Part shown: piece after piece, positions 48,001 through 58,400 of the stretch
Layout of the letters: each line of letters starts with the position of its first letter
Position numbering within the stretch: position 1 is the first letter of the stretch
Assembly: GCA_020747015.1 (NCBI GenBank)
Contig: JAGTJM010000050.1
Span: forward strand, 179,743 to 243,742
DNA: 64,000 nt
Origin: Pyrenochaeta sp. MPI-SDFR-AT-0127
Lineage: Eukaryota; Ascomycota; Dothideomycetes; Pleosporales; Cucurbitariaceae
Reading direction: 5' to 3'
The notes under the pieces: generated by a model
Databases searched by the model: none
What the model saw: the letters and a program-made list of their open reading frames with translations, nothing else
What the model was told of the DNA's origin: nothing
Translations under genes and position numbers: made by a program

Positions 48001-48798
48001 TTTTACAAGACTCAAGTATTACCGATTAGTCCTCGTTGAGCGGGCCAACTTTCTCCAGCAATCATATGTTTGTTCTTTTCTCTTTAGAAGGGTTGGGGGC
48101 TTTCTCATGGCCGGTAACAGCATTGTGCAATTACTGCGGGTGAGGGCAGTGGAAAGGCCAATGAAATGGTGCCCGTTAGGGTTGTTGGTTCTAAATTTGC
48201 GGCCGCGGAGGTGCTAACCGCAACTTGATCGAGCCACGGAGGCGGCTCGTGGTCATAACGTGCGAGCCTTGCAGAATGATGCGTTGGTATCAGATGAACG
48301 ATCAACATGTAGTAGCCAGGACTGGTGGAAGTAGCAAGCATGGACCATGTTTCCCCAATTTCCCCACCGTGCCTGGAGCGGCCGATCTTCCGCTCCCACG
48401 ACTAGAGAATCCGGGGTGGCAATGTTCCACCACTCACCAACAACACCACCAGCCACACTCATAGCACGTGCCAGGATTGCGCACCCTCATCTATGTTCCT
48501 GGGGCGTGATCCATCTCGCTTACCGTGAACTGCAGCATCACGGCAACGATATTGACCTGCACTCGCGGAGATGGAGACCCTGAACCAGGTTCACGATCCG
48601 TCAGGGGAGATTTTACCGGAAGAATTCCACCTCTGCCAGGTACGCTTGCCAGATAGCCGGCCAGGACCTGATGGTGGGTTTTGGTCGCTGGATAGATACG
48701 CGTCCAGCATAAATAGGACGACGGTATGGCCATACAGTATACATTGAAGTGTCAAGAGTCTTCAAGCTTCTCAGTCTGGTCTCTTTTCAACCGACAAG
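45042..48798. other. 3.8-kb gene-poor interval between GH6 and PL1
   Basis: No gene could be supported. Frames are short and the A+T content is moderately high. The 400 bp before the lyase include three CreA-like SYGGRG hexamers (48373-48378, 48411-48416, 48565-48570). That density is only slightly above chance. Confidence 0.4.
48708..48716 (+). promoter_or_regulatory. TATA-like element of the pectate lyase gene
   Basis: CATAAATAG lies about 83-91 bp before the start codon, in the position expected for a core promoter. Confidence 0.4.
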
Positions 48799-49869
48799 AT
48801 GAAGCTCTCAATCCTCTCCCTCTTTTCTCTCACCCTCGCTGCGTCTGCCGCACCCGCAGGGTGTGATTTCAGCCTAGTCGGCTTCGGCAAGGACAATCCC
48901 ATCGGACCAACAACTGGTGGTTCTGGCAAGGGCAGCAAGACGGTCACAGTATCTACTGTCCCTGAATTCCTCGCAGCCATCAATGGCACGGCGCCAACCA
49001 TCATCTACGCCAAGGGTACCTTCAACTTCACGACACGTCCAAGAGTGGGAAGCAACAAATCTCTCATCGGAATCGGAAAGAGTGCCCAGATAAGCGGTGC
49101 CGGTCTTACCATTGCCAATAGCACCAACGTTATCGTTCGCAACTTTCACATCAAGGGCATCGTCGACAATGATGGAATCACCATCTCGAATAGTACCCGA
49201 GTATGGATTGACCACAACGAGTTCTCATCGACCAACTTCCCCGCCGTCGGCCCCGACTACTATGATGGCCAATGTGATATCATCCGTGCTAGCGATTGGA
49301 TCACCATCTCTTGGAACTATTTCCACGACCACTGGAAGAGTTCTCTCATTGGTAACAACGACAAGTTCAGAGATATCGACTTTGGCCACTTGCACATTAC
49401 CTACCACCACAACTACTGGCGCAATGAGGGCACGCGAGGCCCTGCTGGTCGATTCGGACATCAACACATCTACAACAACCTGTACGAGGACTTCCTGTAC
49501 CAGGCTATCCACAGCCGAAGCGACAACCAGGTCCTTGTGGAGGCAAACGTTTTCACTGGCAAGACGAGGGAAGCTTTGAGCACCTATGGCCTGGTTATCC
49601 CAGAGGACAGCCCAAACACATCGCCCCTTGGCGACTATGAGCTCGATGGATATGCGAATCTTGGTGCTAGTGCGTCAACCCTTCTAATAAACCCTTTTGT
49701 GTTCCAAAGAAGTGTGCTAATCACAATCGCAGAAAACGACTTCGGCAAAGCCACCGTAAACATCACTCAAGTTGGCAACTTCAAGAAGGCTCCATACAGG
49801 TTTCAGCTCACTCCGCTCAGGGAAGTGTCCAAGGTTGTCAAGGCTGGTGCCGGCATCGGCAAAATCTAA
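48799..49869 (+). CDS. secreted pectate lyase, polysaccharide lyase family 1
   Basis: Exons 48799-49669 and 49733-49869 join to 335 residues. The signal peptide is MKLSILSLFSLTLAASAAPA. The parallel beta-helix of PL1 is clear: VWIDHNEFSS, DGQCDIIRASDWITISWNYFHDHWKSSLIG with the calcium-binding Asp residues, HHNYWRNEGTRGPAGRFG with the R-x-P-x2-R catalytic region, and HIYNNLYEDF. It cuts de-esterified pectin by calcium-dependent beta-elimination outside the cell. The 63-nt intron uses GTGCGT and a GCTAAT branch site. It is a multiple of three without a stop, so the unspliced frame also stays open (356 residues). Splicing gives ANLGAKNDFGKA. Confidence 0.94.
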   Translation: MKLSILSLFSLTLAASAAPAGCDFSLVGFGKDNPIGPTTGGSGKGSKTVTVSTVPEFLAAINGTAPTIIYAKGTFNFTTRPRVGSNKSLIGIGKSAQISGAGLTIANSTNVIVRNFHIKGIVDNDGITISNSTRVWIDHNEFSSTNFPAVGPDYYDGQCDIIRASDWITISWNYFHDHWKSSLIGNNDKFRDIDFGHLHITYHHNYWRNEGTRGPAGRFGHQHIYNNLYEDFLYQAIHSRSDNQVLVEANVFTGKTREALSTYGLVIPEDSPNTSPLGDYELDGYANLGASASTLLINPFVFQRSVLITIAENDFGKATVNITQVGNFKKAPYRFQLTPLREVSKVVKAGAGIGKI

Positions 49870-50682
49870 GGACACGCAGTTCTCGTGCAACAGAGTAGTT
49901 ATGTATCAGGATTTTAATATTTCGCGCTCGGTTACATGTAATACCAAAGCGGTAAAGATAATGTTTTAACATGTAGTTCCAAACCACTTAGTCGCAATCA
50001 AACCCATTTTTATTGCTGAAAAAACAAAAGTCCAATAATCGTCAAAGGCCGCGTTTGAGAGCTAGGATGAAATGAGCGTCGGGTTTCGGTCCTACTCTTG
50101 GGCCTCTACTAGAATAAGTTGACCAAATCATGAATCTGAGTTTCTACACAAACACCCCCTTACAGTAGCGTATGTAACCTTTTTGGCGTAGATTCTGCAT
50201 TTGGGAAAACATTGGCATACGATCCGCTATACCTGTGACTTGGAATACATGTCTCTTCTTTTTCATAAATGGGAAATTTAGGTACAACTCTCGCAACTTG
50301 AAAAGGGGTATCGCATGCTCTGCCTCGGGATTGTTTGCCGACAATTATTATACGTGTACACTTAAATATATACAAGTATAAACCATGGGTGGAGGACGGC
50401 GCAATTGACAGACATTATGATCAGAGCTTTGGGAAATTGTGAGAATTCCAGGCGTGACAAAGAACCAGATGTAGTAGAAACAGGACTGCCAAGATGCTTA
50501 ACTCCAGACGTCAGTGGCGTGACAGCAGTATTTCTGAGTGCTTTCATCATGATGTGTTGAAAGCAGTAATAGAGGGCAGTCGACGGCTTCTCTGCATCCA
50601 CTGTAGAGAGCATGAAAGCCTTTATGGGATATCTACACAGGTAGTACAGTATTAGTACAATCACCCAGGTTAGCCAGGGCAA
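49870..50682. other. convergent intergenic spacer
   Basis: 3' flanks of the pectate lyase and the mS23 gene. A 106-codon frame at 50362-50682 lies directly beyond the mS23 stop and has no supporting features. Confidence 0.4.
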
Positions 50683-51507
50683 TCAAGCATGGGCGGGCAT
50701 TGTGCCACCTAGAGGGGCTTTTGTCTCGGACGCATGCAGCGCAGCGCCCTGTAGTTCCTCGACGGCAGTTTCGTGGTCTGTACTGGTCAAGTCTCCGCCA
50801 CTTTGCTCATCCTGCTGGCCACTGAACATCTGCGCACGCATGGCCTGCTCATCCTCAATCTGAGTGGCTGCCCATGCCTTCCAGTTCTCCCAGGTCTTGT
50901 CTTCGAGGTGCATGCCGATTTCCAACGGGCCTTTGCCAAAATAGGCGCCGACATGCTGCGCTTCCTCCTTTGCGATGCGCGAGCGGATCTCGGCGAGGTG
51001 GCGGTGGGCGTAGAATTCGCGGCGGGCCTGGTCGTAGGCGGATGCCTTTGAGAGGGCGCGGTGCTTCATGAGCCACATCTGGCGCTGGACGACACTGTAG
51101 CAATGTCAACCGGGTGCCGTGGGGGAGGGGATGCGAGGAGACGCGTACCTCTCGCCGTCCAACTGCTTGCCTCGCTGCACAATGTGGCTCCAGTCGTGTC
51201 TCTTTGCATCGTTGCCGCCGTCTTCGACGACCAGTCTCGGCCTGGCCAGCTCCCACGGATGGTCGCCAAAGAAGTCTGAGCGCAGCTTGTCTTCGGGATA
51301 GGCAATGGGCAGCGGCTTGAACAGCTTGCTCGCTTTGCGTGCATGTCGGATCTTGGGTACGCGGAGCACGGGTCGGGCGAGCGTCTCGCCCGGCGGAATG
51401 TTGCCCACTACGTCGTACCACTGCGGCAGACTGGGGTTGCGTTTGGCGTCGAAGAGGGCTTTTGCCGTCTGGCGCACGCGGAGGGGGCGGAAGTCGTAGC
51501 GGCCCAT
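50683..51507 (-). CDS. RSM25: mitochondrial small-subunit ribosomal protein mS23 (Rsm25)
   Basis: Exons 51507-51149 and 51094-50683 join to 256 residues. The start MGRYDFRPLRVRQTAKALF is the conserved fungal N-terminus, so the upstream 30 codons of open frame (to 51597) are excluded. WYDVVGNIPPGETLARP, YPEDKLRSDFFGDHPWELARP, and after the 54-nt intron VVQRQMWLMKH and LEDKTWENWKAWA are family blocks. The protein is a structural component of the mitochondrial 37S ribosomal subunit. The C-terminal 45 residues are acidic, low-complexity and probably variable. The gene is divergent from the PPR gene, start codons 294 bp apart. Confidence 0.94.
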
Positions 51508-51800
51508 GGCGGCAGTGTCTGGGGGGTTGGAGGAGTGGGCGGCCAGGGCAGCGTCTGCAGGCACAAAAAAGTTGCTCAGGCTCGCGTGCCAAGACATGGT
51601 TGGCCTGGTATGTCCGGCGCGAAATCTCTAGTCCATGGCGGTGGACCTGCGGGCTCTTTGCGCACAGCAAACAACACGCAACCCATCTCCCATGTGCTCC
51701 TTGTAGCCAATTGCCAGTGGAAGTGGAAGAGACCAGAATATCAACCTCACACATGCATCACGTCCGAGCCGGCTCCCGCTGACACAATGCTCGACCTCTC
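51508..51800. promoter_or_regulatory. shared divergent promoter of mS23 and PPR genes
   Basis: The 293 bp between the two start codons must drive both genes. A CCAAT pentamer at 51707-51711 lies about 90 bp before the PPR start and could bind the HAP/CBF complex that serves many mitochondrial genes. No TATA box was seen. Confidence 0.5.
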
Positions 51801-53615
51801 ATGTCCCTCCTCCGCACCCTCGACCGGACCTCCGCAGTCTCCAACACCGTCCACGCACGCCCCGTCGTCGCCCTGCGATGCCCACTTCCCAGAGAGGCGC
51901 CCTCGCGGCGCAGCTTCTCCAAGCGTGCTCTGAGTCGCCCGCGCCGGCTGCCATCAAGCGGCCTGCCCCTGGAGAGCCTCTTCATCCACGCTCTGGTACG
52001 CGCAGGCTCATGTTCGGCGCATGCAAAACACGTCTCTACCCTGCGTGAGCCTACACCATGCCCGGCGTCCCACAAGCACAATCCCAACCTCAATCTCAAT
52101 TCCAGTTCCAGTTCCAGTTCCAGTTCCAGTCCCAGTTCCAGCCCCAGCCCCAGAGTAGAGCGCAGGGGCCCGTTCAACATCGTCAAGAACTTTGCCGAAA
52201 AGGAGCTCAAGGCCCTGGTGGACTACTACGGCATCGACTTTGACACGCAGCCAGAAGAGGAGCTTGAGGATCACGGCAAGCTCATATGGAACGTGGGCGA
52301 TGCACATGAGCCCTGGCCGCTGCGCAACCAAGCAGACGCTGCACACGTGGAGCGGTTGGAGAAGCTTCTCGAGGATGAAGAAGCGCCACACCAAGACGTC
52401 TTTGAGACGTACAAACGGCTCCCATCGCCTGGCGTCGTCTACCTTCGCACTGATACCATTCGCACTCTGCTGCACCACCTCTCCATTGTCCAACGCCCAT
52501 CGCCCCTTGCTATGCAACGTTTTCTCTCCATACTCGACGACATGAAAACGGCCCACATACACATTATCCGCTCAGAGTGGACATCAGCCATACATCTGGC
52601 CGGACGCGCCATGGGCAAAGTCTCCGCAGACGACCTCCAATCGGCACTACACATTTGGCGGGACATGGAGCATCGCGCTGGCGTCAAGGGCGGCTTTGTG
52701 ACGCTCAATGTGCTCTTCAATGTCGCTGTCAAGGCCGGCAAATATTCGCTCGCCGAAACCTTCCTGAAAGAGTTGCAAGTTCGCAAATTACCGCTCCACC
52801 GCCACTTTCGCGTCTCCATGCTCTACTACTATGGCGTCCTGCAGAACGGGAACGCTGTCAGGAGAACCTATCAAGAGTTTGTCTCTGCGGGCGACATCGT
52901 CGACACTGTTGTCATGAACGCCGTCATTGCAGCCCTGGTCCGCGCCGGTGAGCCCTCAGCCGCGGAACACGTCTTTGAGCGTATGAAGCGGCTTCATGCC
53001 CAGAAAGTAGCCCCAGCGCCAGGCCACAGGCTCCTCAGCCGTAATTGGAGGGACCGCAGGCATCTCGCCCTATATCTTGCAGATGAAGCGCGTCGACTCA
53101 GCAGAGAGGGAGACCACGAAGAGCTTCGAAAACTTCAGGACTTCGCACCCATTGGGCCGGATTCGAGAACATATGCGATACTTATCCGCCATCAAGCTTC
53201 GACTGCTGGAAATATCGATCGCGTGAATGAGTTGCTTCAAGAAATGAGGTACAACTCCGTCCCCCTCGAGGGCACAATTTTCATCGTCATTTTCCATGGT
53301 TTCAATTCGTTTGGTGGTGTGCGGTACTCCTCCTGGACTCCCGATAAGCTCGAGAAGATATTGGCGCAGTATCTAGAAGCTTTGAACAAAGGGCTAGAAC
53401 GAACATGGCTATCCAGTCTGGCCGTGGTCGCCGCATTAAAGGCTTTTCGTAGATGCACGGACCCCCAGCGCACATTGAGAGTTTGGGAACAGCTTCGCCA
53501 GATTTGGCAGCCAAATGAGGAAGAGCTCGAACACGTGATGCAGGCGCTGAGGAGGTTAATAGCGCAGGATGAGGCCGGTTTCGCCGACCAAAAGAGTACA
53601 GGTCGCAAGCTATGA
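51801..53615 (+). CDS. mitochondrial pentatricopeptide-repeat (PPR) protein
   Basis: Single exon of 604 residues. The first 90 residues are rich in Arg/Ser and lack acids, as in a mitochondrial presequence. A serine run at about 100-117 is encoded by a hexanucleotide repeat. From about residue 215 to the end, helical hairpins of PPR type recur: VTLNVLFNVAVKAGKYSLAETFLKEL, VVMNAVIAALVRAGEPSAAEHVFERMK, RTYAILIRHQASTAGNIDRVNELLQEM. The helical C-terminus contains RTLRVWEQLRQIW. Fungal PPR proteins of this size act on particular mitochondrial transcripts in processing, stability or translation. The target RNA is unknown. The divergent mitoribosomal neighbour agrees with a mitochondrial gene-expression role. 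Confidence 0.88.
   Translation: MSLLRTLDRTSAVSNTVHARPVVALRCPLPREAPSRRSFSKRALSRPRRLPSSGLPLESLFIHALVRAGSCSAHAKHVSTLREPTPCPASHKHNPNLNLNSSSSSSSSSSPSSSPSPRVERRGPFNIVKNFAEKELKALVDYYGIDFDTQPEEELEDHGKLIWNVGDAHEPWPLRNQADAAHVERLEKLLEDEEAPHQDVFETYKRLPSPGVVYLRTDTIRTLLHHLSIVQRPSPLAMQRFLSILDDMKTAHIHIIRSEWTSAIHLAGRAMGKVSADDLQSALHIWRDMEHRAGVKGGFVTLNVLFNVAVKAGKYSLAETFLKELQVRKLPLHRHFRVSMLYYYGVLQNGNAVRRTYQEFVSAGDIVDTVVMNAVIAALVRAGEPSAAEHVFERMKRLHAQKVAPAPGHRLLSRNWRDRRHLALYLADEARRLSREGDHEELRKLQDFAPIGPDSRTYAILIRHQASTAGNIDRVNELLQEMRYNSVPLEGTIFIVIFHGFNSFGGVRYSSWTPDKLEKILAQYLEALNKGLERTWLSSLAVVAALKAFRRCTDPQRTLRVWEQLRQIWQPNEEELEHVMQALRRLIAQDEAGFADQKSTGRKL
52100..52151 (+). repeat. TTCCAG hexanucleotide repeat inside the PPR gene
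   Basis: About eight to nine imperfect copies of TTCCAG (variants TCCCAG, CCCCAG) encode the Ser/Pro run. Copy-number change would lengthen or shorten the run without shifting the frame. Confidence 0.9.
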
Positions 53616-53921
53616 GCCTTTTCTCCTTCTTCTTCTCCTCCTCCTTCTTCTTCTCCTCCTCCTTCTTCTTCTACTCCCTTTGCTTGTAACATCGTAAATG
53701 TGTAATCAAAATCTGACACAAATGTGGATGGTGGATAGGCAACGTGTTGCTTTTAAGCACTCACTGCCGGAGCGCGATACAGTCATCAGTGTATATTATT
53801 TTCAACACAACCACAATCTGTAGCATCAATTGCAGAATCTTGCTCTTTACATGGGTACGACAAGCGTGTTGTAGATTGAAATAAAGCCATAATTATTACA
53901 TTATGCATTCACAAAGTGAAA
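53616..53921. repeat. polypyrimidine tandem repeat in the PPR 3' flank
   Basis: Between about 53618 and 53678 roughly three copies of an 18-bp C/T-only unit (CCTTCTTCTTCTCCTCCT) follow the PPR stop codon. The rest of this convergent spacer is unremarkable. Confidence 0.8.
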
Positions 53922-55467
53922 TCACAACTTCGCCTTCTCGGCTGCCTTGTGTAGCTTCAATGCTTCCCGCACACCTAAGTCAATCAGTACATCTTCTGAG
54001 CCACCTGGTACAACATAGCTAGGGACAGCACGGTAGAATGATTCGATTCGTGCGCCCTTGCCCGTCTTCGTCAGCCCGAGACTATGTTATCTGTCAGCGT
54101 TTCCATTGCAACCTGTGGTACTTGAAAAATCAGCATTGACATACCCGCCCATAATCTTCAGACACTCCTCAGCAACATACTTGCACACCATGCCCGACTC
54201 GACTTTGAGAAGTGCGGTAGTGCCACCGAGGAGGCGCGAGCCGTCTGCATCCGAGAGGTTCTCGAGCTCGTAGATGATCTGCTCTGTCCAGGCTTGCAAT
54301 GACTCGACCATCCTACCCATGTTACCAAATTTGTTCCGCACCACTGGTTGCTCGATCAATGTTTTGTCAAACGCCTCACGCTTGATCGCCCATGCAAATG
54401 CGTCCTGAATAGCGACACGGCAACCACGTATGGCCTGGAACGCGATCCAAAGACGCTCATGGTTAAAGTTTACCATTGTCTGTCTGAATCCTTCCCCTTC
54501 TTGGCCAATTAGGTATTCTACAGGTACTTTGACGTCCTCGAACGTAACATAGGTAGTCGCTGATAGGGGGCCGGCGATGACTTCAAGTTTGCGTGTTCGG
54601 AGGCCTTCGCTACGTGGAATGAGCAACATGGAGATACCGCCAGCGCCCGGCCCACCAGTGCGGACGGCGGTCATGAAGTAATCGCTAAACATGCCGTTTG
54701 TGATCCACTTCTTCTCACCGTTTACGATGTAATGCTTGCCGTCTGCTGTCTTCTCCGCCGTAGTCTGGATGTTCCTCACATCGCTGCCTGCATCAGGTTC
54801 TGTAACGGCGAGACAAATTCTCTTTGCCCCGGATAATATCTCTGGGAAGATTTTATCCTGTAGATGCTGTGAGGCAAACTTGAGGAGTGGCGGAGCGCCA
54901 ACAACGAGGCCGATAAATAGACTAGCAAGTCCACCAGAGCGGATGAGCTCATCCCAGAGCACAAAGTCGTGAAACCCGTCCCATTCTGCGGCCTCAAGGC
55001 CGCCTATGATGGGATACTTCGACCATTGTGGGGGAATAGATTTACCGAATGCGATAGGAACAAGGAGGCCAGCTTCTGCACATTTTTTGTAGATGGCAGG
55101 ATCGACAGCTCCAGCATCAAGCCAGTCTTGAGCGTGCGCGGCAATATTCTGTACAAAGATGTCAGATATTCCTGCTCTGCGGTGATGTACATCCGCACGT
55201 GCCGTAAAGGCACATATGTATATGAAGTGAATGTTGGTCGTGAAGATTCAAATGAGCAAAATCTTTTATCACGTACCTCTTCACACCAAGATCTCACAGC
55301 ATCGCGAAGCCTTCTATGGCTCTCGTTATAATATGGTGATGGGCGGCCAGTGTACCTAATATAGATCAGCTTTAGCATGACGTTCTTCGACAAAGGTTTC
55401 CAACGCACCAACTAGGCTCCGCCCAGGGCAACGAGCTACCATATGGATCAGACAATTTGCTCGTCAT
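53922..55467 (-). CDS. acyl-CoA dehydrogenase with C-terminal PTS1-like AKL
   Basis: Exons 55467-55409, 55355-55277, 55148-54145 and 54081-53922 join to 433 residues. Introns are 53, 128 and 63 nt. The first exon, MTSKLSDPYGSSLPWAEPSW, joins YTGRPSPYYNESHRRLR. The central FAD/substrate block has CLAVTEPDAGSDVRNI and KKWITNGMFSDYF, the middle beta domain has VPVEYLIGQEGEGFRQTM, and the C-terminal helical domain has MGRMVESLQAW and KIMGGLGLTKTGKGARIESFYRAVPSYVVPGG. It should oxidise an acyl-CoA to the enoyl-CoA with FAD. The final AKL is a PTS1 variant, suggesting peroxisomal import as in other filamentous-fungal acyl-CoA dehydrogenases. Chain-length preference is unknown. Confidence 0.92.
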
Positions 55468-58400
55468 CGTCAATGTCAACACGCAACAATATGTTAGGAG
55501 AAGGTATAAATTGTGTTAATCTGAACTTCAGCGAGCGCGAGGGTTCATTATGTGCTCGGTTACATGATATGACGATCGAGGAGGTCGCCGATGGTGGCTG
55601 ACCTAAACGGACCATGCGGCCTCGGTCCGGCATCTTTCGGTATAACCGGTTGGCAAAGCTCACCTCACCAAAACCGAATCACACAATATTGAACAGCGCG
55701 TAAGGATATGTGCCTAGCTGCAAGCATCCATTTTCAACATTATGATACTAGTGTCGATTTTACCAATGGCTCTCTGTCACTGGCGAATATAAGACTTGTC
55801 GCCCCAAAGAAACCACGCATGAAGACATTCACATCATTGCTGAAGCCAAACGTGATGTATCATGTTTATCCTGCACCACAACAGCGTAGTCTGGGAGAGA
55901 GGGTCATCGCTCCCATTTTGGTCTCGATCCATGATAAAGAGTCAATGTCTATAAGCCGGACGATTGTAGTTTTGTGAGGTATCTCAGATGTATAAGATTA
56001 ATCTAGGAACTAGGTTATCAACTGCTGTGGGGATTGAGCCATGTACGGCAACAAAATGGTAAGGTGTATAGCAGGCACGCACGCTAAAAACATGGTGTTG
56101 CTACTAGGCACTTCACACTACTGATACTCATACATAATCGACAACCAGATACAGCCAGATTACCCCCGTCTACCCTCGCTTCTCTTGCTAAGAAATTGTC
56201 CGGACTGCCTCATTAACCTCAGGCATGAAGTACTATTAAATAGTTTTAATAACTATTAAAGGCAGAAGAAGCGTTCAATGTAGAAAGATTCTATGACCTT
56301 CTAAAGTAGGTTAGATTTTCTTCAACAACTTCTTGCAAAGGGATCTTGAGGAAACAATTTTAGGCTTGGAATGAAGTCTTGCTCCTGATAATAATAACAA
56401 GGTAGCAGAGAGGCATAATGTCATTGCTTTTTTGCAAGGATTTGGGATGACAGCGACGCAGGAGCCTATGAGCGCGGCGCGTATAAGGTCACCGTTTTGG
56501 ATTGGCAGCATAATCTAATGGAGATCATTCTCAAGATCATTTTTATCCCTTTCTAGCAAAGTCTATGATCAAATTCTGCGATAGTCTGTGCAAATAAAAC
56601 AGTAGAATTTTATGACTCATACACGTACTCCAGATATATCACGATCAAGAAGGGGGTAAACGGCGTTCTATCCGGATCTACTATATTTTGTGCATACATA
56701 TTATGGCCAATTTTGAGAATTCAGTATTAAACCTCTGGTGGAAAATTTCTTGAACACTTATATTGGGCGGCTAGTCCTGTAGACAGCTGCGTTTGTCTCA
56801 TCACTGGAAACGGAGTGTTCATAGCTCAGTTGACTCACGGCAAATCATCATGTGACGAATATTGGCATAGAAGGCTTACCTTTGGTAGTTTGTTGGCGTT
56901 AGGGAGCGACTCAAAGAGCTCGAGCACTGAAACCAGACTTTTCGGCTTCAACATCCGGGCTCGTATCAGCGTGCCACGTAATGACAATGGCATGCACCAA
57001 AGCGTCATGACCCAGAGCCTTCATAGCCGCAGATCGACTAACGAAAATTTAATAAAATTTCCAGACTTGCAACCACTTGTCAGTCTCTATGGACGTAATG
57101 GTCGACTCATATCCGTGCTTGCTGTCTCCACGAGTACAGAAGCCTATCTTTACATCATTCCTGTATCCATATGTAGTAACCATGCTGCATTCTGAGCTAG
57201 GACCTAGGTCATAGAAGGTAGCAAAATCCTTGTGATAAAAATCAAGAGCTCATAGGATGACCGACCATTCCTTCAATGTGGAGAAGGTTTCTTCGGTTAT
57301 ACTATGTTGGATGCGGAATCCATTTACAGCATTTATGCTTCAGGGCTCTCCGTGTGCACTTAGTAATGTGCGTAGGGTCACTATGTGCCGCGTAATACGA
57401 TGCTTGATTCAGAAGGGCAGATTTGTTAGATTGATTATGGTCACACTGAAGGTTGTGTTATGCGTATGTACGCTGATGCAGAACTGGCGTGACACGAACT
57501 CTCCGCATATTCAGAGCCCTTGTCTAACCCTTCATCACATCCTGAGGCATTCCTACAGCTAACGAGCTCTATGAAAAGTAGATCTTACGATGGTGTACGA
57601 AGTATCGCGACTTTAAGTTGATAGAGTATTTTGAGCCTAATTGTATGGGCTGGGGAGTCGAGCCTTCTGCTCTTGCGCCCTTAACAAGTTATCCTACTAT
57701 CTGATTGAATGTGCCCACTTTAGATATTCCCCTTCATGAGCGCATAGGATTTCAGCCGGTAGAAAAAGGTCGTACCTGGCTGAGTATGAGCTGCATCTCA
57801 TCTATACCCATGGATGGCGGACCATATTGCTCCCGAACGCACTACTTTGTGTACCTTTCATTCCTAGGTTTCCGTATCCATAGCCTAAGATAGATTGTGT
57901 TGTGCCTCTAGAGCATGAAAAGAAGCCATAGGTCGCAGGGTTAGGAGACGTACACAACCAATGCCTAAGGACAGCTCGATAGTAGTCCAGAAAAGCACGG
58001 GGGCATTTCAGTAGAAGACGGCGGTTGAATGTTTGAGATATTCGCCGATCATGGAGTAGGTATCGATAACGAGGCAGCGCATGTAGTATTCACGGCACAT
58101 AGCCTATCTCGTTCAATATATGACATTGCTTTGCTAGTCCAATATCATAGCTGGATCAAATGACAAGTTCCTATTTGGCAACAAGGCTTAAACTTGTGTA
58201 GATCGCCCAATTTGACAGATTAGCAGATTCTAGCAGGTGAGGAATGTAGCGAGCCATTCATTCGAATTGCTTAGACACAGACTCTTCGCGATAAAACTAG
58301 GATATCTTAGAAGTTTCTCACGGCATTGTACTTTTCACATTTATGGCCAAAGCCCAATACCTTAAAAAAATTGAAAGATCCCGGGCTGATCTATGTCTAC

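Noticed and set aside
48373..48570. Three CreA-like SYGGRG hexamers before the pectate lyase
   Set aside because: The motif occurs by chance about every 250 bp on both strands, so three in 200 bp is not enough to claim a regulatory cluster.
50855..51754. 299-codon minus-strand frame over mS23
   Set aside because: Alternative-frame shadow. The mS23 frame carries all conserved blocks.
51801..52210. Minus-strand 150-codon frame with Leu/Glu repeats
   Set aside because: It is the reverse complement of the TTCCAG repeat in the PPR gene. Repeats keep all frames open.
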